From positions 2,294,001 to 2,358,000 of the forward strand of contig JCKJ01000001.1 of NCBI GenBank assembly GCA_000525025.1: DNA of 64,000 nucleotides. Direction: 5' to 3'. Position 1 is the first letter of the stretch. The number at the start of each line of letters is the position of its first letter. The stretch is from Methylophilaceae bacterium 11. GTDB taxonomy: Bacteria; Pseudomonadota; Gammaproteobacteria; Burkholderiales; Methylophilaceae. The notes under the pieces are model-generated. The model saw only the letters and a program-made list of their open reading frames with translations. It made no database searches and was not told the DNA's origin. Made by a program: the position numbers and the translations under genes. Shown here piece after piece: positions 55,105-63,880 of this stretch.

Positions 55105-56421
55105 GTGCAAGATATTCGCTGGAAAGCATTTTGGCTCATTCTTTCGTTAACAGCATTTTGCTTGTTAATTTGGCTGGTATATGACACCAAAACCGCACTC
55201 ATTATTTTTAGTGTCGGCATACTGATTTATCTTGCTGGCCATCTCTATTGGCTGCACAAACTTTACACTTGGCTACTCAAACCTGTCTTGAATCACATTC
55301 CCAATGGCACTGGTATCTGGGAAGATGTATTTGCCATGCTGTACCAAGAACAACGCAAGCACTCCCGCAACCAAAGCCAATTAAGCACCGCGCTTGAGCG
55401 TTTTAGACACGCCACCAGCGCCCTGCCCGATGCCGTCGTGGTACTCAATACACAAAATGAAATCGAGTGGTTTAATGATCCGGCAGAAAAACAGTTGGGC
55501 TTGAACAAACACCATGACGAGAAACAACCCATCAATTATTTGGTGCGTAATGGTGAGTTTCTCAGCTACTTACAATCCGACGACTACAGCTCGCCCATCA
55601 AGCTCAAGTCTTGGCGCAACCCTGATGTCACACTCGAGATTCAGCTGATTCCGTTTGGCACCAAGCAAAAGCTGCTGATCTGTCGTGATATTTCCGCATT
55701 GGAAAAAACGGAAGTCATGCGCCGTGATTTTATTGCCAACGTCTCACACGAGTTACGCACCCCGCTCACTGTGATTGGTGGCTTCTTAGAAACCTTGTCA
55801 GACATGGCGGGTGAAGTTTCGGAGACCGCAAAGCCCTACTTTAATATGATGCAAGAACAAACCGGCCGCATGCGCCGGATCATTGAAGACTTGTTGACAC
55901 TATCGCAAATTGAAAGCAATGCAAAAGATACCGAAGACATTGAAATTGACATGAGCAATATGTTAAAGCTGGTGCAAAACGATGCAAAAGGGCTCAGCCA
56001 AAGTCATCATAAAATCCATTTGGAAACAGACCCTACTCTCAATTTAAACGGCGCCCAAAGTGAACTGCAGAGCGCGTTTAGCAATCTGGTCAGCAACGCC
56101 ATCCGCTACACACCCAAAGGTGGTGAGATTTATATCAGCTGGGGAATGCACGATGGCCAGCCTGTATTCAGTGTGCGTGACACCGGCATTGGCATTGAGC
56201 AACATCATATTGACCGACTCACCGAACGTTTTTACCGCGTGGATAGTAGCCGTAGCCGTGAGACGGGCGGTACCGGATTGGGGCTTTCTATCGTGAAGCA
56301 TATTCTAAACCGACATCAAGCCAATCTGCATATCGAAAGTGAAGTCGGCGTGGGAAGTACCTTTAGCATCGTATTTCCCAAATCAAGGATGCTGCATAAG
56401 CAAGTCTCATTATTTGCATGA
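55105..56421 (+). CDS. PhoR-like sensor histidine kinase
   Basis: A 438-residue kinase beginning with GTG. Two adjacent N-terminal membrane segments (about 9-29 and 34-52) anchor it without a large periplasmic loop, as in PhoR. A PAS domain spans about 105-205. The H-box is IANVSHELRTPLTVIGGFLE, with NLVSNAIRYTPKGG and TGGTGLGLSIVKHIL. No PhoB gene is adjacent; upstream is the TIGR03790 gene. It overlaps the lipoprotein gene by 4 bp. Confidence 0.9.
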   Translation: MQDIRWKAFWLILSLTAFCLLIWLVYDTKTALIIFSVGILIYLAGHLYWLHKLYTWLLKPVLNHIPNGTGIWEDVFAMLYQEQRKHSRNQSQLSTALERFRHATSALPDAVVVLNTQNEIEWFNDPAEKQLGLNKHHDEKQPINYLVRNGEFLSYLQSDDYSSPIKLKSWRNPDVTLEIQLIPFGTKQKLLICRDISALEKTEVMRRDFIANVSHELRTPLTVIGGFLETLSDMAGEVSETAKPYFNMMQEQTGRMRRIIEDLLTLSQIESNAKDTEDIEIDMSNMLKLVQNDAKGLSQSHHKIHLETDPTLNLNGAQSELQSAFSNLVSNAIRYTPKGGEIYISWGMHDGQPVFSVRDTGIGIEQHHIDRLTERFYRVDSSRSRETGGTGLGLSIVKHILNRHQANLHIESEVGVGSTFSIVFPKSRMLHKQVSLFA

Positions 56422-57140
56422 AGTCGCTACTGATTGCACTGACGATACTACTCACCGCATGTGCTAGTGCACCTGCTCCGCCCGCCTCCGAAGGCAAACC
56501 TATGCCGGAGCGTGCTGAGAAAAGCTCAGCCAATCAATTTATTAAAACCGATTTTGACCGCATGGCCGATGTGGAATATTCCGAAAATACACAAAGCCTG
56601 AAAATATTGATGCTCAAGCTCTACAAGCGCAATCCGCATGAGCTAGCCAAAAGCACCAGCGACAGCGCAGAAAAAATGGTGGATTGGGTGTTTGATGGCG
56701 CCCTACAACACCACTGGCAATTTAAAGAGATGCAAAACAAACAAGGGGTAGAGGCTATTCACCTCAGCTTTTCTCCTGATTACGCTGGTGATCGCGTGCT
56801 CTCATTTATTGTCGGTCTGCATACCATGTTGCAAAAAGCCCATGGCGGAAAAAATGCATTTTACTTAACCGATAGCATCCACCCGCAAAGCCTATACAAC
56901 GTGGCACGTAATGTAGAAATTGCGGCGTGGAAATTGGCATCTAGCCGCAAACCCAACGGTGAACTGTACATACTCAGCAATGAATTTAACGCGCAAGAAC
57001 GCAATTTAAGTTTTGAGCGCGAGTTTGGCAAAATCATCGGCAGAACCGATTTATTTGCCTTTATGTTGGCAGAGAAATCACAACGCCTCATTTCCAGAAT
57101 CACCCAAAGTATCGCCACCGCAGCATTTCTTCCGTTTTAA
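56418..57140 (+). CDS. Lipoprotein of unknown function
   Basis: A 240-residue protein with a lipoprotein signal (LTILLTACASAP, Cys at residue 15), then a Pro/Ala linker and a helical domain (from about residue 40: IKTDFDRMADVEYSENTQSL). I do not recognise the family. It is translationally coupled to the PhoR-like kinase by a 4-bp overlap, so it may be part of the same signalling module. Confidence 0.78.
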   Translation: MKSLLIALTILLTACASAPAPPASEGKPMPERAEKSSANQFIKTDFDRMADVEYSENTQSLKILMLKLYKRNPHELAKSTSDSAEKMVDWVFDGALQHHWQFKEMQNKQGVEAIHLSFSPDYAGDRVLSFIVGLHTMLQKAHGGKNAFYLTDSIHPQSLYNVARNVEIAAWKLASSRKPNGELYILSNEFNAQERNLSFEREFGKIIGRTDLFAFMLAEKSQRLISRITQSIATAAFLPF

Positions 57141-57155
57141 ACAAGCCACTCAACC

Positions 57156-57179
57156 AGCCGTATTTATCGCCATACGGCT
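57156..57179 (+). terminator. Hairpin after the lipoprotein gene
   Basis: Perfect 8-bp stem AGCCGTAT (57156-57163) with ATACGGCT (57172-57179). No T-run follows, so termination is possible but not assured. Confidence 0.45.
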
Positions 57180-57340
57180 TATCCGCCTACCCATTAAACT
57201 GCGTATTTCATCGCGCCATTAAAACCAATAAAGCCTTGTAATTGCAGCACTTTTACCGCTTTAATTGTCCAATTGAATTGAGGTGATGGCGATTACACTT
57301 TAAATTCTCATTAAAGTCAGTAAGTGCATTCAAAAACAGC

Positions 57341-58516
57341 ATGGCCAGTTATAAAACAGACACTATTCGTCCGCTATTGATTGCCTCTTTGTTGTTAGGC
57401 ATTTCAATGCTATGGCTATGCTTTAACTTTTATCACATCATTGTCCTCTCGCAACAAAAAGATCAGATCGATACACAGCGCTACTTGCTGGTGACATTCC
57501 GCAGTGCGGTGGTAGATGCAGAAACTGGGCAACGCGGCTACTTGATTACCAATAATGTCTCGTTCTTTGACGCGTATACCGAAGGCAAAACAAAAGCATT
57601 AGAAACCTATCAAGCCATTGCAGATAACTACCAACTGTTTCCGGCCATCAAACCGCTTATGCTGCAAGTCAAAGCACTCAGTGACGAGAAATTCAATATC
57701 ATTGAATCCTCCATCCAAGTACAGCTTGATGCCGGCGCGTATGCATCACACTTAACGCTGAGTAAAGACAAAGGCCGAACTGTGATGAACGAGATTAAGC
57801 TCAAGCTGGAAAATGCAGATTTACTGTTGTTGTCACAAAGACAAACCTACGAAAAACAAATTAAAAAAGCCCTTGAATTTACGATCTTATGCGGCTTACT
57901 TTTGGTCATCATTATTGTCGGCATTCTGATTTTCTCTTACAAACGCACCATCAAGCTGTTTGAAACAGTATTAGAAACCAAAGAGGCTTCCGAATCGTTT
58001 GCCCATCAGGCTGAGCACGACATGCTGACTGGCTTACCTAACAGAAGAGGCTTTGAGCACTTTATTGAGCTCACCCACTCCAACGCGCATCAACGTAAGC
58101 TGCAATACGCCATTTTGTATATGGATCTAGATGGATTTAAAGCCGTGAACGATGACCACGGTCACAACATTGGCGATAACGTACTGGTAGAAGTAGCCAA
58201 AATCATTACTGGCTTGCTACGTGAGCATGATTTTTTAGCACGCCTGGGTGGCGATGAGTTTGCAATTGTGATTAACCATTTTCATCATCAAAAAAGTCTG
58301 ATTGATATTGCATCAAGAATCATTGCATCGCTCAACAGACCTTTGAATATTGCAGAGCAAACCATCCAAATTGGCGTGAGCATTGGCATTGCCAGATTCC
58401 CGCACGATGCTATTCATAAAGAAACACTGATATCGATGGCCGATGCTGCTATGTATTTTTCTAAGAAAAAAGGCAAAAATCAATTTAGCTTTATCAGCGA
58501 TACCTTAGCTGCTTAG
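57341..58516 (+). CDS. CHASE3-GGDEF diguanylate cyclase
   Basis: A 391-residue protein. Membrane segment (about 12-32), a periplasmic CHASE3 domain with the signature VDAETGQRGYLITN, a second membrane segment (about 177-202), then a GGDEF domain. It has ILYMDLDGFKAVNDDHGHNI, a complete I-site (LREHD) and RLGGDEFAIV. It is therefore expected to be an active, product-inhibited c-di-GMP synthase. A bidirectional terminator follows. Confidence 0.93.
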   Translation: MASYKTDTIRPLLIASLLLGISMLWLCFNFYHIIVLSQQKDQIDTQRYLLVTFRSAVVDAETGQRGYLITNNVSFFDAYTEGKTKALETYQAIADNYQLFPAIKPLMLQVKALSDEKFNIIESSIQVQLDAGAYASHLTLSKDKGRTVMNEIKLKLENADLLLLSQRQTYEKQIKKALEFTILCGLLLVIIIVGILIFSYKRTIKLFETVLETKEASESFAHQAEHDMLTGLPNRRGFEHFIELTHSNAHQRKLQYAILYMDLDGFKAVNDDHGHNIGDNVLVEVAKIITGLLREHDFLARLGGDEFAIVINHFHHQKSLIDIASRIIASLNRPLNIAEQTIQIGVSIGIARFPHDAIHKETLISMADAAMYFSKKKGKNQFSFISDTLAA

Positions 58517-58544
58517 CGCTACTGTCTCATCAACACATGCTTAA

Positions 58545-58571
58545 TAAAAAAGGGCCCTGAGGCCCTTTTTT
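58545..58571 (+). terminator. Bidirectional Rho-independent terminator
   Basis: AAAAAGGGCC, loop CTGA, GGCCCTTTTTT (approximately 58546-58571). It serves the diguanylate cyclase gene and, read in reverse, the OmpA gene. Confidence 0.88.
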
Positions 58572-58596
58572 ATTGCAACACAAACGCACTACGCGA

Positions 58597-59262
58597 TTAT
58601 TGCACTGCTGCCGCTGGTGCTGGCTCAGCCACAAAAATCTCTACACGACGATTTTTAGCTTTGTTGGCCGCTGTATCATTGGCCACCAATGGCTCACGTG
58701 AACCGCGACCCTCAATTGCAACACGGCTTGAAGCCACACCACGTGAAGATAAATAATCACGTACGCTTGCAGCACGGTTTAACGATAAAGGGTTATTCAC
58801 AGCATCCGAACCAGTGCTATCGGTATGGCCAATAATCGTGACATTGCTGCTAGGATTATTCACCAAGCCCGTTGCAAATGTATCTAAAATACTTCTGAAA
58901 TTAGATTGAATATCTGCACGGCCTACTGCAAATGAAATATCGCTTGGAATATCCAACTTCAAACGATTATCCGCTGTTTGTGTCACTGCCACACCAGTAC
59001 CTGCCGTTGCCTCTTCCATTTGGCGCTTTTGTTCCTCTTGACGCTTCGTCCAAACGTTACCAGCCACAGCACCTGCACCTGCACCTACTACTGCACCAAT
59101 TGCCGCGCCTTTGCCTTTACCTGCTACCGCGCCTACTACTGCACCCACGCCTGCACCAATCGCTGCACCTTTAGCCGTACCCTTTTGCGTTTCTGTCATA
59201 TTGGCGCAACCGCCCAACACAAACGCAACCAACACAGAACCGACGATCATTTTATTACGCAT
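58597..59262 (-). CDS. OmpA-family lipoprotein with glycine-zipper segment
   Basis: A 221-residue outer-membrane protein. Lipoprotein signal LVAFVLGGCANMTE (Cys near residue 19), then a Gly/Ala-rich glycine-zipper region (about 30-70: GAAIGAGVGAVVGAVAGKG). The C-terminal OmpA domain has VTIIGHTDSTGSDAVNN and SRVAIEGRGSREPLVAND. It ties the outer membrane to peptidoglycan. It resembles YiaD-like lipoproteins. Confidence 0.93.
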   Translation of the reverse strand: MRNKMIVGSVLVAFVLGGCANMTETQKGTAKGAAIGAGVGAVVGAVAGKGKGAAIGAVVGAGAGAVAGNVWTKRQEEQKRQMEEATAGTGVAVTQTADNRLKLDIPSDISFAVGRADIQSNFRSILDTFATGLVNNPSSNVTIIGHTDSTGSDAVNNPLSLNRAASVRDYLSSRGVASSRVAIEGRGSREPLVANDTAANKAKNRRVEIFVAEPAPAAAVQ

Positions 59263-59358
59263 ATTATTTACCTTATATTAAAAATGCTACTTTGCTAAAA
59301 ACTACTTCTCTTGATTGCTAAACGTCTTGTGTGGCATGTAGGCTGACTAAATGCTCAA

Positions 59359-59493
59359 TTATTTATTACTTTCTGCCGCACCCTCAATTTTTTCGCCACC
59401 TTTTTGAATATCCTTACCGGCACCCGCCATGGTGTTACAGGCACTTAGTGTGAATGCAAATGCTAAGACTAACAATGTGCTGATTAATTTCAT
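59359..59493 (-). CDS. Entericidin-type small lipoprotein
   Basis: A 44-residue protein found by reading the gap between OmpA and the next gene. It begins MKLISTLLVLAFAFTLSACN (lipobox LSAC), followed by TMAGAGKDIQKGGEKIEGAA and a short end. This is the typical entericidin A/B pattern. It starts 97 bp upstream of the OmpA-family gene on the same strand. Entericidins are proposed bacteriolytic/antidote lipoproteins in E. coli; only one member is present here. Confidence 0.85.
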   Translation of the reverse strand: MKLISTLLVLAFAFTLSACNTMAGAGKDIQKGGEKIEGAAESNK

Positions 59494-59885
59494 TTTGTTT
59501 TCCTTTTAAAAGTAAGTTGAATAACGATAGATTGCGCAACATTCCCTACCCACTACATGTACATAGTACATTTGCATTAAAACAACGCATATCAGCGTTA
59601 GCTGATATTGCTGTAAGAGGATTCTTACAAACTAATGTTGCGTTGCTTAATTAAAATTATCAGGGTGTTAGGTAAGAGTAACTACAGGCTATTATCTGAA
59701 AGATTGCATATCGGTGGATAAGCCGCACAAACCAAACAAAAAATAGGGCCGCTAATCGAACGAGCGACATATACTATATGAAAAAAATACTGAAACAATA
59801 TGCAACGTATCTCTGAACTAATTCATGCTGTTAGAGTAGTCCACTCCCATGATGCCTTTTTCAATCATTTGAGAAAAGCTTAACA
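59494..59885. other. Intergenic region containing a nested four-stem palindromic structure
   Basis: No gene found. An outer inverted repeat CGCAACATT (59535-59543) / AATGTTGCG (59634-59642) encloses three hairpins: ATGTAC (59557-59562) / GTACAT (59566-59571); ATATCAGC (59589-59596) / GCTGATAT (59601-59608); TGTAAGA (59612-59618) / TCTTACA (59623-59629). These stems are perfect, so the 108-nt segment could fold into a cloverleaf-like form on either strand. The rest (59643-59885) is AT-rich with no feature found. Confidence 0.45.
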
Positions 59886-60479
59886 TTGGAGGGTAAAAAG
59901 CATGTCTTCAACACTATCGAGAATGCATTGATAACTTTAGATAGCGAATCATGGCAAGTACTAAAGGGAAAGGCGTTAGAGCACTTCAAAAGTCATCGTG
60001 AAGGCCAAAAGAAGCAAGATTTTTTTAACCAATTGAACGAAGCTTTCGCTTATCAGTATTTAATATCCCAAGGTTACTCATACGTAAAAATACTAAGTGA
60101 GAGTAATCGGAAAAATGATAAAACACCTGATATCTCGTATGTCGATAATGGCAAAGAATATTTTTGTGAAGTTAAAACAATAGGGATTTCCCTAGATGAA
60201 ATTTTTCGGCGATCTGCTACAAATGAATATGTAGATAGATCAAACTACATCAAACTCCAGCCAGAGTTTTTTAACAAACTAGTTGATACGATAGAAAAAG
60301 CTAAAGAACAAATAAATACGGAAGGAGAAGGTTTTGTCTTTGTTCTAATAAGACCTGATGATTTCGCGCAAACCTATATGCGTACTTACCGTGAACAAAT
60401 CACTAGCTTTGTTCAGGATTATGATCGAACAAAACTAGTGATAAAATTTGAATGTGATGGGGAGTTATTTTTTAATTAA
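59886..60479 (+). CDS. Orphan PD-(D/E)XK-nuclease-like protein
   Basis: A 197-residue soluble protein, not recognised as any named family. It contains KTPDISYVDNGKEYFCEVKT (about residue 78-98), which fits the PD-(D/E)xK active-site pattern (Asp then Glu-x-Lys). The flanking sequence is helical and rich in Lys/Glu. No neighbouring methyltransferase, antitoxin or helicase exists. The start is weak: a TTG at 59886 with no clear ribosome site, while a well-spaced GGAGG precedes an ATG at 59902 in a different frame that stops after nine codons. This suggests a disturbed start or a frameshift. Confidence 0.6.
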   Translation: MEGKKHVFNTIENALITLDSESWQVLKGKALEHFKSHREGQKKQDFFNQLNEAFAYQYLISQGYSYVKILSESNRKNDKTPDISYVDNGKEYFCEVKTIGISLDEIFRRSATNEYVDRSNYIKLQPEFFNKLVDTIEKAKEQINTEGEGFVFVLIRPDDFAQTYMRTYREQITSFVQDYDRTKLVIKFECDGELFFN

Positions 60480-62605
60480 TTAAGTGCTACCTCCACCAAA
60501 TTATCGCTAAACGTCGTGGAGTGCCCCATATCCCCAAACTCCGCGGCACTAATACAATTCACCGTGCCATTATTCAATTGGCGCCAATAGCCTAACGTAG
60601 CCACCACAATCCCGGGGTTCACATCTTTTGTAATCCGTGCATCTGCTTGAAATGCGCCACGGCCATTAAACACTTTAACTTTATCGCCCTCTTGAATGCC
60701 ACGGGTAGTCGCATCTAATGGGTTAATCATGACAAACTGTTCGCCTTGCCCTTTGATTTTTTCGGTGACGTTGGCATAGCATGAATTTAAAAAGCCATGG
60801 CTCTTGGGCGAGATAATATTCAACGGATATTTTTTGGCCAATGCTGGGTTGTTTTCCACGCTCTCACGATTAGCCACGTAATCGGGCAATGCATCCAAGT
60901 CCTCACCCGGCTGAAAGCCTTCGTACATTTGACGGAACGGCCCTGCCACAAAGTTTTTAGCGCCTTCTACCATGAACATACATTTGCCTGTAGGCGTGGG
61001 GAAGTTGCCGTTTTTGTGCGGCGCGCGGTCGTCTTTGGTGCCCACTTTCAGTTTGGCAAAGCCGTGCTCGCGCATATAGGCCAAATCATAACCATCACAG
61101 GCTGGGGCATCCCATGCCACATAGTTTTCCAAGCATTCGCTGTCCGACCATTTAAAGTTATCTTCTTCAAAGCCTAAGCGTTTGGCCAAGCGGCGGAAAA
61201 TTTCATTATTGGGCAATGCTTCACCCGGTGGGTCAATACATTTGGCATTGTAGGTGAGGTACAAATGCCCCCAGCTTAAAATCATGTCTTCCATCTCTGC
61301 GCCCATGGCAGCTGGCAACACAATATCCGCATAGGCGGCGGTATCACTCAGAAAATGCTCCGCCACCACCGTAAATAAGTCTTCGCGCTCTAAGCCTTTC
61401 ACAATCTTATCGGTCTCGGGCGATTGTGTGACCGGGTTAGTATTCCACACCATCAGCGATTGAATAGGGGTATTGAGTTTAATCTCACCCAACAATACAC
61501 GCCCCAATTGCAGGATATTGGCGACTTGCGTGCCTTCTGGAATTAAATCCGGGCGGGAAATCACATCAAAACGGTAAGGGTGCTCCCACACTGGGAACTG
61601 CAAAATGCCGCCGCCCACATGGCGCCACGCACCAATCAATGCTGGTAAGCAGGTCACTGCGCGGATGGCTTGGCTACCACCGTAATTGCGCTCCAAAGCT
61701 ACGCCAATGCGAATAGCGGCAGGTGGGGTAGTGGCGTATTCGCGAGCAAATTTGCGAATATCATCAGCCGCAATGCCAGTAATCTTTTCTGCCCATTCTG
61801 GTGTGCGCGTTTTGGCACGTTCTGCCAGTTCTTTGTAGCCTACGGTGTAGTTGTCAATGTAGTCCTGGTCTTGCAAACCTTCTTCAATAATCACATGCAT
61901 CATGGCCATGGCCAACGCACCGTCAGTACCTGGTTTGGGCGCAATATGCCAATCCGCTTCTTTGGCCGTTTTAGACGCATAAGAGTCCACCACCACCACT
62001 TTGACGCCTTTTTTCTGTGCCTCATGAATGATATGCCAATGGTGCAGATTGGTAGAGACTGAGTTGGATGCCCACACCACGATATATTTAGCATGGATAA
62101 AACTTTCCGGATCTACACCGGCAGTGGGGCCAACTGTCAGCAACCAAGCGGTGCAAGAGCCCTCGCCACAGAAGGTACGCTCACACACCGTGGCACCCAT
62201 GCGGTTAAAGAATGCATCGCCTCCATTGAGGCCATGCACCAAACCTTGGTTACCCAAATAACTGGCGGGCATGATGGCTTGCGGACCGTCTTTTGCAATG
62301 ATGGCTTTCCATTTACTAGTGATTTCGTCTAAGGCTTCATCCCAGCTGATACGCTTAAACTGTTTGCTGCCTTTGGGGCCTGTGCGTTTGAGGGGATAGA
62401 GTAAACGGTCTGGGTGGTAATGGCGCTTTTCGTAATCTTTGAGCTTGACGCACAAACCGCCGCGCGTCATTGGGTGCTCTTTGTTACCAGTCACCTTTAA
62501 CAATTTACCGTCTTGCACATGGTATTCCATGCTACAAGTATCCGGGCAATCGTGCGGACAGCCGCCATGAAAGGTTTTAACGCCAGTGTCTGTCGGTGCA
62601 TTCAT
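60476..62605 (-). CDS. Molybdopterin oxidoreductase (DMSO-reductase superfamily)
   Basis: About 709 residues with no signal peptide, so probably cytoplasmic. The N-terminus binds one [4Fe-4S] cluster: FHGGCPHDCPDTCSMEYHVQ with a fourth Cys in TRGGLCVKLKDYEKRH. The molybdopterin domain includes FKRISWDEALDEI and PASYLGNQGLVHGLNGGDAF. The usual Mo-ligand site looks like CGEGSCTAWLLTVG, but which residue binds Mo is unclear. The C-terminal dinucleotide domain contains EGDKVKVFNGRGAF. Substrate unknown (formate dehydrogenase/nitrate reductase relatives). Start placed at 62605 because AGGGGA precedes it by about 6 bp; the stop overlaps the next gene by 4 bp. Confidence 0.85.
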   Translation of the reverse strand: MNAPTDTGVKTFHGGCPHDCPDTCSMEYHVQDGKLLKVTGNKEHPMTRGGLCVKLKDYEKRHYHPDRLLYPLKRTGPKGSKQFKRISWDEALDEITSKWKAIIAKDGPQAIMPASYLGNQGLVHGLNGGDAFFNRMGATVCERTFCGEGSCTAWLLTVGPTAGVDPESFIHAKYIVVWASNSVSTNLHHWHIIHEAQKKGVKVVVVDSYASKTAKEADWHIAPKPGTDGALAMAMMHVIIEEGLQDQDYIDNYTVGYKELAERAKTRTPEWAEKITGIAADDIRKFAREYATTPPAAIRIGVALERNYGGSQAIRAVTCLPALIGAWRHVGGGILQFPVWEHPYRFDVISRPDLIPEGTQVANILQLGRVLLGEIKLNTPIQSLMVWNTNPVTQSPETDKIVKGLEREDLFTVVAEHFLSDTAAYADIVLPAAMGAEMEDMILSWGHLYLTYNAKCIDPPGEALPNNEIFRRLAKRLGFEEDNFKWSDSECLENYVAWDAPACDGYDLAYMREHGFAKLKVGTKDDRAPHKNGNFPTPTGKCMFMVEGAKNFVAGPFRQMYEGFQPGEDLDALPDYVANRESVENNPALAKKYPLNIISPKSHGFLNSCYANVTEKIKGQGEQFVMINPLDATTRGIQEGDKVKVFNGRGAFQADARITKDVNPGIVVATLGYWRQLNNGTVNCISAAEFGDMGHSTTFSDNLVEVALN

Positions 62606-62722
62606 CTTCATCCCCTAACAATAATTTTTATGGTGCGATACGAATTAAAATGACTATATACCTACTTGTATAGCTGATGCAATTATTTTTATATTGCTGA
62701 AAAAGACGATTAAAATAGCCCC

Positions 62723-63880
62723 ATGCAAATTCAACTTTCCCAACCGCTCACACTCCTAAACCAACTCACGCCTGAAGCTTTTCTGGCCGAGTACTGGCAA
62801 AAAAAACCGCTGCTAATTCGCCAAGCTATACCGGGATTTACCGGCTTACTTGATCCCAACGATTTGGCTGGCTTGGCTTGCGAGGAAGAAGTGCAATCCA
62901 GATTAGTACAATTTGCAAAGGGCCAGTGGCGAGTCACGCAAGGCCCCATGTCGGAAAAAACATTTAAGCACTTGCCTGATCACGACTGGACCTTGTTGGT
63001 GCAAGGCGTGAACCACTTCCTGCCAGAAGCTGCCGACTTACTGGCGCAATTTAATTTTATTCCACATGCGCGTTTGGATGATTTAATGGTGAGCTATGCG
63101 CCCGATGGCGGTGGCGTAGGCCCACATTTGGATAGCTATGATGTGTTTTTACTGCAAGGTAGCGGTAAACGGCATTGGAAAATTAGCCAGCAAACCGATT
63201 TCACTTTAATTGAAGATGCGCCACTACGTATCTTAAAACACTTTGAAACAGAGCAAGAATGGGTGTTGGAGGCAGGCGATATGCTTTATCTGCCGCCACA
63301 AATTGCTCATTGGGGTGTGGCGGTCGGTGAAGATTGCATGACCTACTCGATTGGATTCCGTGCGCCAAAAACGCAAGAGCTCGCGCATGAGTTTATGCAC
63401 TTCCTCCAAGACCATACGCAATTGGAAGGCATCTATCAGGATCCCGATCTCGCCGCACAAGCGCATCCGGCTGAAATTAGCCGCAATATGGTGAGCAAGG
63501 TCAACCATGCGCTACAAGCCATTGCATGGGATGACACATTGGTGGCTCGCTTTTTAGGGCAATACTTAACCGAACCTAAGCCGCATATTGTATTTGCACC
63601 ACCACGTAAGCTTTCACTCAAGTCATTACATCAACGTTTGTCACAGACAACACTCCATCTGGCATTGGCCTCACAAATGTTATTCTGGCAAGACACGTTT
63701 TTTCTCAATGGTGATGCAGTGACTGCACCAGCCATACTCACCCCAACCTTAACAACATTGGCAGACCAGCGTTATGTGGATTGCGGCACTTTAACGCCCG
63801 AGCAACTGTCTCTATTAGCAACGACACTATATGAGGCCTATTTAGCAGGCTATGTGCTGATGCGTGAGGATATGGAATGA
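62723..63880 (+). CDS. roxA: 50S ribosomal protein L16 arginine hydroxylase (JmjC-type)
   Basis: A 385-residue cupin/JmjC oxygenase. It has FLAEYWQKKPLLIRQAIPGF at the start, the iron-binding motif in VGPHLDSYDVFLLQGSGKRH (HxD), and the third ligand His in PPQIAHWGVAVG. The C-terminal half fits the winged-helix end of RoxA. It hydroxylates Arg81 of L16. The stop overlaps the next gene by 4 bp. Confidence 0.93.
   Translation: MQIQLSQPLTLLNQLTPEAFLAEYWQKKPLLIRQAIPGFTGLLDPNDLAGLACEEEVQSRLVQFAKGQWRVTQGPMSEKTFKHLPDHDWTLLVQGVNHFLPEAADLLAQFNFIPHARLDDLMVSYAPDGGGVGPHLDSYDVFLLQGSGKRHWKISQQTDFTLIEDAPLRILKHFETEQEWVLEAGDMLYLPPQIAHWGVAVGEDCMTYSIGFRAPKTQELAHEFMHFLQDHTQLEGIYQDPDLAAQAHPAEISRNMVSKVNHALQAIAWDDTLVARFLGQYLTEPKPHIVFAPPRKLSLKSLHQRLSQTTLHLALASQMLFWQDTFFLNGDAVTAPAILTPTLTTLADQRYVDCGTLTPEQLSLLATTLYEAYLAGYVLMREDME

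Noticed and set aside
59700-59850. Possible tRNA-like segment
   Set aside because: A stretch with a sequence like ATCGAACGAG resembles a T-arm, but no acceptor stem or anticodon arm could be paired.
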